NCBI GenBank assembly: GCA_012184525.1
Contig: WOFQ01000056.1
Coordinates: 180,281 to 244,280, forward strand
Origin: Xenoacremonium recifei
Taxonomy: Eukaryota > Ascomycota > Sordariomycetes > Hypocreales > Nectriaceae
DNA length: 64,000 nt
Direction: 5' to 3'
The notes beneath the pieces were generated by a model. It made no database searches. It had not been told where the DNA came from and saw nothing but the letters and a program-made list of their open reading frames with translations. A program made the translations under genes and the position numbers. Below are positions 54,739 through 64,000 of this stretch, one piece after another; positions within the stretch are counted from its first letter, which is position 1; every line of letters begins with the position of its first letter.

Positions 54739-57477
54739 CTTGGAGCACAACTGACGTTGGTTGATTGTTTCCCACGCGTTGGATATCGGGCTTTTTGGGA
54801 TTTGTGAAGGGTTCGGACTACAGGTAATGATTAGAGGGACTTGGACTAGGCCTGCTAGGATATACGCAGCGATTAGGGAAGGGGTTGGGTTGTTCTTCTT
54901 TCGAAGCGCTTCGGTCTCGGATTTGGCCGGATAGAGACACCGCCTGCGATTGATACGGAGTTCTATAGGTAAAGATTTGGCGTTCTTGACGGCTGATAAT
55001 GGACAGAGGGATGAGAGCCACCTGATGGCTAGATCAACAGGGGTTTCACACTGCGGAACACTACTTAGAAACAGAATTAATGATGCACCAATAACAGACC
55101 TCTCCTGGCGCCGTCTATGCAGTGTGATAATGCTTGGGATGAAAACCCAACGCAGAGCATGTGATAGAATCGACCAGGGTGCTCCTCCAGCTCCTCACCG
55201 GTGAGGATCTCTCCAAGGATGACCTTCCACTTCGGTGAAGCCACAATCTCTCTGTATGGCTCCCATCCGGCCCCGAACCAGGGGGGGGGCGAAGTGGTCA
55301 TGCTCTGCGTTGTCCACTTCACACCCACTCACCAGCCTCAGGAGGGGGGAGCGGGTGCAGGCGGCGCCTATTCGCGGGCCGCGTGGAGAGGGAGGGCGGA
55401 ATCACGACTGCAGCAGAGATAGAGCCCCGGGGTGGTGAGTGGCCGGTCGAGGTGCCTGGATCGAGATGATGGGAGGGGGGGGGGCTCGCTTGGGTGGGAT
55501 GTGGCGGAGGCGTAGGCGTAGGCGTGGGATGTAACGGTGGGACGAACGTTTCTTGGACGCTGAGAGGACAGACGGGCTCGTGAGGTGGTTTTGGGGTGTA
55601 GGAGGAGGTGGTTTGAGGTGGATGTGAGGTGTTGGCGAGGGCGGCACAGACGGCGCAGGAGATGGAGACATGTACATGTGCTGTACAGAGCACTTTGGCT
55701 GGACAGAACAGGAATCGAGTGACTCTTGGAGCTAGGCAGACAGGGGTAGGCTGGCTCATGTCGTGAGCAGCGCTGAAGAAGCTTGGCTTGATGCTGACGG
55801 CTAAGAGCTCTCGATTCAGGAAACGACGTGATGTAGGCTCGATGCAGGTCGACAATAAAAGAAATTTCGATCATATCAAAGACGAGTAAAGAATCAAGGG
55901 TTCGAAGGGATCTCTTGGGGCTCGGTCGATTGAAGTGGCGGCTCTGGATATGTGTCAGTCCGGTCATCCAACCTAAGGCGGACCAGTCAGTTCAGTCAAG
56001 CGAGATTCTCTCACCTATCTTCTACCCAATGAAAGTCCCCTAGGCCTTTCCCTTGCACGGCTGCTGTTCATTCACGTCGACAGTGCACAGAACACGTAAA
56101 TAACACACACCTTATACTGGATTATTGTATATGATGCCCGGTGCGCCGAGAAAAATGTCAAGTCCGATCCAATACTTCTTATTCAAAAAGGAGATCCAAG
56201 AAGAGAAAACAAAAGCTGATGCCGACCCAGACATGCATGTATGGCCTTCCGATCCGACCTGGCTATGACATCGCTTTGAACCCAATCCAAAAACCGATGC
56301 CCAAGAATCCAGCAAAGACGGTCCCATTCCATTCCAAAAAAGACAAACACATGAGAGTAGATCAAGGAGAAACGCCCAGTCGCCATGCCACCCAAGAGGC
56401 ACCCCCTGTGTCCTGGAGTGGCGCCATCCAACACCGTTGGGTCAGTCACTAGACTGCTAGAACCTCTTCATGCACCTTGCCACGCGCATGACCATGCTCC
56501 TTAAATCGTCCCGACATACCCCGAAACCAAAATGTTGGACATGTAATGCGTGTATGACAATGATGATAATGATGATTGTAACGTCGCTGAGCCTGGAGCA
56601 TGTCTGGTCAGATGCAAGACTTGACCCAGGCAGCCGCCGCTTCGTCTCGTCATGTCGATAGTCGCTGAAAGCGCTCTTTGAACCAATGAGTCCGTATGCT
56701 CCTGTTCGCTGGTGCCAAATTCCTTATGCCATGCCATGCGGTCGTCCGCTCCCAGGTCTTCCAATGTTTCCATGACCAGCAAACCCTTCCCTATGCTTGG
56801 TCGCCCACTCAAAACTCCAGTTCTTGGTGTGTCAGACCCCGATCGTGACCATTCTCTGAAATGATCGATGCAAAGCCGACCTCTTTTCCTATTTCGAGAA
56901 TCGATTCCCATTGCTCTGCAAATTCCTTGTTCAGGTTGGTCTCTTCCAACCTGCGCCCCCTTTAACCATGCGGCGCTGAAAATAGCAAAGTTATGACAAC
57001 ATCCAAACGCCTGAAAGAGAATGAATGCGCCGATGCCCTGATTGTCTTTGACGCTGACCAGGATTGAACCGGAACTCCCCTCGCAAAAGTCAAGGATATA
57101 GCCCAAGCAGCAATTCGATTCCATATCCTCCCAGCATGGGCTTCAGCCATGACCATAATCAAACGTGATAACGATGCCGCAAAAAGAACATAAGCCCCTT
57201 GAAAGACCACGCGCCGGGCTCAACAAACAAAGCCGAAATTAGAAACAAAAAGTTGTCCAATGCGTTCCGTTATTGAAGAAAAACAAAAAGGAAAGAAGAG
57301 CAAGCCGCAACTTAATATGCACCCCTGACTGAAATGCAAACCTCTTTAGAAAGATCGAACACCCCGAGGAAAAGCAAATATCATCCGAGCAGGCGAAGAT
57401 ATACAGCAGAGACTCCCTGATGTAGTAAACGAGTGTGGTGGCTATTCAAAAAATAAAACGGGAGAAGATCCCCAGCA
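54739..57477. other. 2.7-kb interval, mostly 3' flank of the RNA-binding protein gene
   Basis: No gene with family support. Minus-strand frames at 55319-55967 are Pro/Ser/His-rich and at 56501-57124 lack conservation cues. Short G runs occur at 55281-55290 and 55477-55486. Genes of the Whi3/Scw1 type may have long untranslated ends, so part of this may be 3' UTR. Confidence 0.4.
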
Positions 57478-59265
57478 CTACAACCCCATCATATGTGGTG
57501 GAAAGCCGGAAGCTCCACTGCCACCATTGCTTGGTGGCAGTCCACCAAGAGAAGGACCGTTTGGCGGGATCCCGTTCATGCTTGGTCCATTTGATGTTGC
57601 GGGCATGTTCATCGAGTTGTACACTGGCCCATTCCAACCAGGGTTTGGCGGCGACATGTGAAATCCTGAGCCTTGATAGATGTGTCCGTTGGAAAGATTT
57701 GTTGCTCGTTGATACGGACCATGGCCGTTCCCCAGACCAGGAGGAGCCGTGAGACCCGGAGGAGGGCCGCTGGCTGATGTGAATCCATTCAAGGACCCTG
57801 GCATCATACCTGACATGTTACCCATGCCGGATCCAGCTTGACCGGGAGCAGGGGCTGATCGAACTCCAAGAGGATTTTTGGAGAAGCTCAATCGAATTCC
57901 TCCCTTGACGCTGTTGTGGAGGGTCTGGCCATACAGAGCCTGGAGGGCTTTCGTAGCAAACGAGATATCCTCAAACTCGACGAAGCACATGGGCCCATTC
58001 GTCTTGGACCGGAAACAGAGACGCTTGTACCCCCTTTGTTTCGAAAACAGGGCTTTCAGCTCCTCCTCGGACGTATCGAGCGGAAGATTGCCCACATATA
58101 GCGTATTGCACGGAGGGTTCTGGTCGGCTAGATTCACGGGCGGGAAGTTGTGTCGATGCGACATGCCCATATATGGAGCGGCGCCATTGTTCAGCGGGGA
58201 GAATGGCCCTGGAACGTGTGCTGACATGGAGCCCGCATATTGGGGCATCGACGATGGTCCTGCAGGTGGTGGAGGATTCGTATTTAGACTCAATCCAGAC
58301 ATCATTCTTGCGATCGGAATCTGCGGGGCCGTGGCTCTTCTCTGCGCAGTTGCTCCGTTTTCAGCGTATGCCACAGGGTCCTTCAATAGATCCGTAGTCT
58401 CGTCGTCGTCGGGCAAGTCACTGACGATGAGTGTTTTGCCTGATATTCGGTTCAACTCGGCGACGCGATTTCCTATCGGCGACCGGTTCGAGAATAAGTC
58501 GTTGTAGTCAGTGCTCGACTCCGGATGGGGCAGCTCATGCGCGCCGCCATTGACTGTGAGTGGAGAGATCGGATCCCGTGCTTGGAAGTTGTTGAACCGC
58601 GTTCGTGCATTTGCGCTTGTGCTTGTGCTTGCGCTTGATGGTGATGTCGACGAGGCCGACCCAGATGTGCTCGCAGTTGGAGCGTCCACGGGAATACCTG
58701 TCGTTGATGGGGGGCTTTCGCCGAGGATTTCGACGATAATCGAAGCTCCGTCATTCCCCGCCAGCGAACGCCCATCAAGCAGCCTCTTAGCCGCCAATGC
58801 GTCGTCCCTGGATCGGAAGCGCGCAATTCCTGACTGGAAACCCTCGTCTTCCGAGTTTGCGACAGGGAGGAGTTCAACGCTGACCAATTGTTCCGACCAG
58901 ATGACCATACAGCGGAAGGCTTCCTCAGTAATATGCAGCGGCAGGCGGCGGATGAGGACATTTACTGTCGTTGTCGGGAGGGTGTTGAACGAGTTCATCG
59001 GAGGCTGGATAGGATAATACGAAGCGTGGGGAGAAGATCGTAGGCCTTCCGCCTGACGGAGAAAGCCTGGTGTCGCCATGGCTCTCGGGGCCGCGGTCGC
59101 TAATGAAGATTGTGTGGTGATAGACGTTGTGGTCGGTATGGCTGTCGTATCTGTTGTCGCGGCGGTGGATTGAGGGCGTGATGTCGCGCGGTTGGAATGC
59201 TGCGTCGATACAGGCGCGACGCTCGTTGCGACAGTTGGTGGTGGTATACTCGGGTCGCCGGTCAT
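57478..59265 (-). CDS. scw1: RNA-binding protein of the Whi3/Scw1 family
   Basis: A single exon of 595 residues with two RRM domains. RRM1 spans about residues 100-182 (VNVLIRRLPLHITEEAF ... SGIARFRS). RRM2, about 386-465, is the conserved one: NTLYVGNLPLDTSEEELKALF and GPMCFVEFEDISFATKALQALYG. The head is Ser/Thr-rich, the linker contains a Ser/Ala run coded by gcttgt-type repeats (58613-58640), and the tail is Gly/Pro/Asn/Met-rich and probably disordered, as in condensate-forming Whi3. Relatives bind mRNAs for cell-cycle, polarity and cell-wall proteins in the cytoplasm. The frame is uninterrupted and the start at 59265 begins MTGDPSIPPP. Confidence 0.9.
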   Translation of the reverse strand: MTGDPSIPPPTVATSVAPVSTQHSNRATSRPQSTAATTDTTAIPTTTSITTQSSLATAAPRAMATPGFLRQAEGLRSSPHASYYPIQPPMNSFNTLPTTTVNVLIRRLPLHITEEAFRCMVIWSEQLVSVELLPVANSEDEGFQSGIARFRSRDDALAAKRLLDGRSLAGNDGASIIVEILGESPPSTTGIPVDAPTASTSGSASSTSPSSASTSTSANARTRFNNFQARDPISPLTVNGGAHELPHPESSTDYNDLFSNRSPIGNRVAELNRISGKTLIVSDLPDDDETTDLLKDPVAYAENGATAQRRATAPQIPIARMMSGLSLNTNPPPPAGPSSMPQYAGSMSAHVPGPFSPLNNGAAPYMGMSHRHNFPPVNLADQNPPCNTLYVGNLPLDTSEEELKALFSKQRGYKRLCFRSKTNGPMCFVEFEDISFATKALQALYGQTLHNSVKGGIRLSFSKNPLGVRSAPAPGQAGSGMGNMSGMMPGSLNGFTSASGPPPGLTAPPGLGNGHGPYQRATNLSNGHIYQGSGFHMSPPNPGWNGPVYNSMNMPATSNGPSMNGIPPNGPSLGGLPPSNGGSGASGFPPHMMGL

Positions 59266-62200
59266 CGCCCAGCGATCAAATGCATGCGTCGGTAGCAGAG
59301 CTTATTCGCCGGGAGAAGAGATCTGGGGCTGAATGGCGACGATCGTTGCGGATCCGAGGACTGCAGTCTGTCGCAATGGCAATGGCAATAGCTTCGAGTA
59401 TTGGAGCTGTCGCGGACAGTGTCGCGTTCCACGGCCAGCGCTGTGATCGCAGGCGCAATGGGGATACTTGAAAGAAGGGTGTGCGACAAGGTGCGACAAC
59501 GCGACCTAAATGGGTTGGAGGGCTGGTACTTGTCTCTTCGCGAGCGCGGCAGATTCGGAGCAGCCAGACCACGAGGGGGACGACTTGGAATGGTGGGCGC
59601 AGAGACGGGATGCGCTCCAGACGGATCGAGTACTTGGACGCGACAAAAGCGACGAGGGGCGCTTGATGATGGTGCTAGGAGACGATTATGACGAAGTGAC
59701 GCCGTGGTATCGTCCTGCAATGAGCCAGGAGGGCGTGGAGTGTGGCAGGTGTAGGGGTGGGTGGGAGTGTCGCGGAGTCGCAGAGTCGCAAAGTTGCAGT
59801 GGACGGCGTGCCTTGGCTCGGGAAACTGGCTTAATAGACTGGGGGCCGTCGCAAAGTAATGTATCCTGTATGCGGCGCGCGCTGCAGGTGTCGTGGCTAG
59901 TTAAAGAGGAGCGAGGGAGGTGTCTGATAGCGGGGGGGAGATAGAAGTAGAAGCGCGGCGCAGAGACCGAGGGGATGGATGTTTTGCTGAAGCTAGAAGG
60001 GGTGTGTGAGAGCGAATGGAGAGAAGGAAGAGAAGGGGGGAGGAAGAAGATGTGGTAGTGGTGGTGGAAAGGACGGAGTAGTGTGGTGGTGGAGGGCAGC
60101 GAGACAAGGGATGGGATGAGATGGGATGGGAGGAGGGAAGGCCGTTGAGAGTGATGGATCGGTATGGTACAGTAGAGTACCAGGCTGTCTCGTTCCCGTT
60201 TCTGGCTCGCGGTGGTGGTGCCGGTACCTCGTGCTTGGGCTGCCAGGGCTCAATGCGCTTTGTTCCTAGCTTGCGTCGCTTGGTCCCAGAGCGCAGGCTC
60301 ATGCAGGCTCGTGCAGCTGGTGCTAGACAAGAGCCGGGGGCCGCCCCGAGGAAGCTTGGACTGAAGCGGACTGGAATGGGACTGGGATGGGCTGGGCTGA
60401 GCTGGGCTGATGGATGGTGGGTGTGTGGGTTTTGCTGGCCTTTGCAGCAGAGGAGAGAGGGGTTTAGCGATGACAGTCGGGGAGGCGATCCCGTCGAAAC
60501 GGCAAGCCTGAAGCCAAGGCTCGCAGGGGTAGGCAGTCGTCGACCAGGGTGTGATAATTCTGCAGCAGGCTCGGCATTGAACGCATGGACGGAGCACCGG
60601 GACTGCTGCACACACTCTGCGAGGCTCCTTTTGAACTTGCTCGGGAATGAGAGGCTGATGCTCGTATGTGGTCTGCGCAGTGTCAGTGATGAGCTTTGAA
60701 TGCAAGGTGCAAAAGGTGGTCACCACAGTAATGCTTCAGATACCAGTCGCTGTATGTAAATGGTGATCAGGGGTAGATGATTTCAAGTCGCGGGGAGATT
60801 CGAGTCAAGATGATCGTACAAGACTGACTACCTTCACTTTGGTGCGCGAGAAGAGGGCGTGTGATGTTCCTGATCTCTGGGCCGGCGGGGCTTTTGTGCA
60901 GCGGGGGAGGGGACGAAGGTCTCATCCTCGCTCACCTTGTTGGGGCCACTGCTCCGTAAAGGTACTCGGTAGGAGCATGGCATGGCGGTTCATGAGGGGG
61001 TGTGCTCGCGCTATCGTACCAATGGGAGGATCGCCCGGATTGGCTTCAAACTCAAAAGCAGCCCAAAGCTGGAGAGTTAGATAGAGGTGGAAGACGATGC
61101 CAGCCTTTCGGTGATCTGACCCTTACTCGTGATCGCGCAGGATTTGTCGTATAGTGAGTCCTGCTGGTGTGTAAGCAGAGAATACAACGTTTTGTGGCTT
61201 TCCGTACGTCCTGGTGAGTGAAACGGACTTCCGAGCGGGATACACAATGATGGGGGCGCGCTGAGGCGTTGATCAGATGGTGAGAACACGTCAATACCCG
61301 TATGAGCTTGGGCACGAATGAAGCAAAATATCCGTAGAGAAAGTTCCCTACACTCGGTTTGTTTGTAACAGTTTCGGTAAATGTGCCGGCAGCGTCTGCA
61401 AGAGGCCAGATAGTCAGTTTTACAACTTGATGCCAGCCGGGGAGGACCTTGTGCAGACCCGGAAAGTGTCTCCAACCTTGAGGCGGTCAACGACACAATA
61501 GAGTAGGATGGCCGTCTGTTCTCCATTGCCTGCCTGCTCACTCCCCGCGAAGGTCCTCACCCGCGATGAGCACAAAGAACCTTCCCCTCCCGGCCCGAAG
61601 ATGTGATTGTCGACAAGGTGGAGTGGCAACTCGAGGGAGACGGCCTAGCTCTTGCGGGTCTAGCCAAAAGCAGGCGCAAGAAACGGCCGATAGAGGATGA
61701 TAGAGGGTAACACGGTCCGCAGGCTGGGACGGGAAGTCGTCGACATTCTATTCCCTCGAGGATTGTCATTTGTTGTCGCCCTATCATTGACGGATCCCAC
61801 CTAGACGAGCCGTGCGGTGGGCTTGCCGCCGCCCGTTACCCAGGCAAGGCCAAACAGCGGCAAGCTGGCCACCGGTGAGCCGTGCAAGCATGGCGATGCT
61901 GCAGGATACCGCATCGGGCACAAGCAAAAACGTGCTCCTCACCTCGTCCCTGGCGCTTTGGTGAGCTTCGGAAGAGTTTTGGCGGGCCCTGTCCCTGTCA
62001 ATCGCCGACCTCTGTGTGGCACACGGCTGGAGCACCGCACTTACTAGGCCTTTATTCCTCGACAACCCGAGTCCGTCTCCCCGGCCGGGGTCATAGAATG
62101 AATGGCGGCCGGGAGTATCAGACAGGGCGAGTTTCAATGATGACCATGGCAGGGTGATGGTGTTGGCGATGATAATACTCCGTACTGGTAATTATGATGA

Positions 62201-64000
62201 TGTAGATGATAAGGACAGATTGTGCGCTTCCTTCCCACGCAGCTCAGGCAGGACGTGCAGGAGGTCCAAGCCCTACATGTGTCTTTCCTTCCTCAAGGCA
62301 GTTCTCATCAGGTTCTCCACCGCTGCCTGCCTGAGATGATAAATCCTCTCTTGCTCAAATCCTGCATCTCCAGGAGCACCAACTCCTTCAACACCAATCT
62401 CACAACATGGAGAATCGGCTTCACCGTGGCCGCCTGTACCAGACTGTGGGCGTCGGCTGCACCCACGATTGCATGCGCAGGCTACGCCCTCGGCCGCCCT
62501 CACCCCCTCCCTCTAAGGGGTGGAAGCCTCCACTGGCGCTGGGCTGGCTGGATCGCAGCAGCTTCATGCAACAGCCTCAGTGGTCGCAGATGGACCCGCG
62601 CACGCCAACGCCAAAGCGCTCGGGGGACACGTCTAGCGCCCCGTCGAGTTGTGTCTAGCGCCTCGCTCCGTCGCCGTGGATCTGTCTCTGTCCCCAGAAC
62701 GCGCTGGGTGCACGAGGGGCAGAGCATTGAACGAATGACAGCCGTCTGGCGCAGCAGGTTGGTTGGCTGCTTGCTTGTTTGCTTCTGATTCTGGTCCCGT
62801 AGACCTCGAGGTGGCTCATCGATCGTACAGGACGCCCGCCCGCCCTGCTGCCACGTCTGTCTCAAGAAAACGCTTGCCAAACGCCGACACCTTCATCTGG
62901 CCAGCGTACGGAGTACTCCGTACATACTTGTACAGCCCACGGATTCGGGACTCCCCTGCGTGGTTCGGGTAGCACTCCCGCACCTTGTCCCCATGTCGAT
63001 GCTCGGCGCTCCGCATACCGACGCTGTACTTGTACTCTCAATCACAAGGGAGCTACCCGCTCTTCCTCGGCGGTTGGACAAACATGCGTCCCTCTGTTGC
63101 CCACGTTGCTCTGTACGATCACTAGGTCCCAGAGACCCCCGGAATTCCTCCCGCCACACGGTTTTGTATGACCTGCGAATAGGGACGGGCCTCATTCATT
63201 TTATCCTTAAGACGTCAGTTGCCTAATAACGTATGATTATGCTTCAGGTACATCAGCAGGGCTTCGACAATCAGTGCAGGACAAGTCCCTTTTCTGGACA
63301 AAGCATCTTGGCCCAAGTAGAGGGGCGTCAACCGGGCTTTTCTCCTTATCAAGGTAAGAAGAGGAGCTGGCTTTGCTTGTGTAGCTCTACTTGACGAGGG
63401 CAATCGAGATTGCACGGGGACGGAACACCATGACCCATACTTTATCTTGGGCGACAGCATTAGATCCTGTGCTATGCTTATTGAACCCAACGGTAGTGCT
63501 CCGGCTTATAACCTCATGCACAGCTTTTCGAATGTACAGTGCGATATCTCCGTACTGTTCCATTTCCAGGGGATCGGACACAGTATATCCATTTATCGTG
63601 GTGTACGGTGGGGTATAAGTGCGTAACAACATGATGCATGAATAAAACTATTAGACATGGTAAACGAGGGCTGTAGTAAGCAAGGGCAGAGAGTAACCAA
63701 GGGATGACAAGGGTGAAAAAGAGAGAGACAGAAGCAAAGAAAAAAAAAAAGAGAAAAAAGAAAACCCGAATCCAATGAAAGATATCCCTACAAGTGGAAA
63801 TCATTAATGCTGGCCGTTACACCACGGCCGCTTGTTAGGTCTTGTTACTGGAATTATTCGCTGCTTTTTCTGTAACGTGGTTGACATGCGAGCGAACCAC
63901 ACAAGCGAGCGAACCACTTTCCCCTACTATCCGCCTATAATCCTCAATTACAACACAACAACACAAAAAATCTATTCAGAGTTACTAGAACTAGATTCTC
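59266..64000. other. 4.7-kb terminal interval without a supported gene
   Basis: The first ~1.4 kb is pyrimidine-rich on the minus strand and probably holds the leader and promoter of the Whi3/Scw1 gene. Beyond it, frames on both strands overlap one another and show no family motif. A poly-A tract lies at 63740-63751. A gene continuing beyond the window edge cannot be excluded. Confidence 0.4.

Noticed and set aside
55319..55967. Minus-strand frames rich in Pro, Ser and His
   Set aside because: Overlapping frames in a simple-sequence region; composition suggests chance.
56501..57124. Minus-strand frame of 207 codons
   Set aside because: It lies in the probable 3' UTR of the Whi3/Scw1 gene and shows no family motif.
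59901..60726. Several overlapping frames on both strands
   Set aside because: Pyrimidine- and purine-rich leader sequence of the RNA-binding protein gene explains the long open frames.
62222..62788. Plus-strand frame of 188 codons
   Set aside because: No domain, no supportive splice sites and overlapping frames on the other strand.
1..64000. CRISPR arrays, operons or prokaryotic elements
   Set aside because: Spliced genes and fungal families throughout; no regular direct-repeat array is seen.

Overview
The window looks like nuclear DNA of a filamentous ascomycete (Pezizomycotina, most likely Sordariomycetes). Genes are split by short introns of about 48-77 nt with GT(A/G)AGT donors and YAG acceptors. 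The gene set includes a 460-residue EF-1-alpha with a long, pyrimidine-rich third intron, a Zn2Cys6 regulator, a LaeA-like methyltransferase, a cytochrome P450 and a GPI-type cell-wall protein. I rebuilt 21 protein genes by hand, joining exons at splice sites; one more is weak. There is also one tRNA-like gene. Functions come from recognising family motifs by eye, because no search was possible.

Layout. 0.5-14.1 kb: a DUF7924-like nuclease-fold protein (+), a secreted FAD-linked oxidase (-), two unrecognised proteins that diverge from a 273-bp spacer, an MCT-type MFS transporter (+), phosphopantothenoylcysteine synthetase (-) and an acetyl-CoA-transporter-like protein (-). 15.1-19.1 kb: a small accessory group, with two short-chain dehydrogenases flanking a transcription-factor-like protein that lacks a zinc cluster. 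19.4-23.8 kb: the kinetochore protein Mcm21/CENP-O, a repeat-bearing GPI protein and Yae1. 23.8-30.3 kb is a 6.5-kb stretch without a convincing protein gene. 30.3-35.1 kb: a P450 and an MFS transporter. 35.1-38.8 kb: intergenic, with the tRNA-like gene. 38.8-48.3 kb: a compact housekeeping block of tef1, an SLS1-like mitochondrial protein, Nse3, SF3b5 and a double zinc-module protein. 48.8-52.5 kb: a Zn2Cys6 factor and a LaeA-like methyltransferase, tail to tail. 53.5-54.7 kb: an orphan single-pass membrane protein. 57.5-59.3 kb: a Whi3/Scw1-type RNA-binding protein inside very long flanks. 59.3-64 kb holds no gene I can support.

The housekeeping genes cover translation (tef1), CoA synthesis (PPCS), Fe-S/ribosome maturation (Yae1), splicing (SF3b5), chromosome structure (Nse3, Mcm21) and mitochondrial expression (SLS1). 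The oxidoreductases, transporters and regulators look like accessory or secondary metabolism, but no backbone synthase (PKS, NRPS, terpene cyclase) is present, so no full biosynthetic cluster is claimed. I found no clearly new system. The most unusual items are a GC-AG intron in Mcm21, first coding exons of 3 and 5 nt, a tRNA-like gene with altered invariant bases, a dense GATA-site cluster in a shared promoter, and the large gene-empty intervals.
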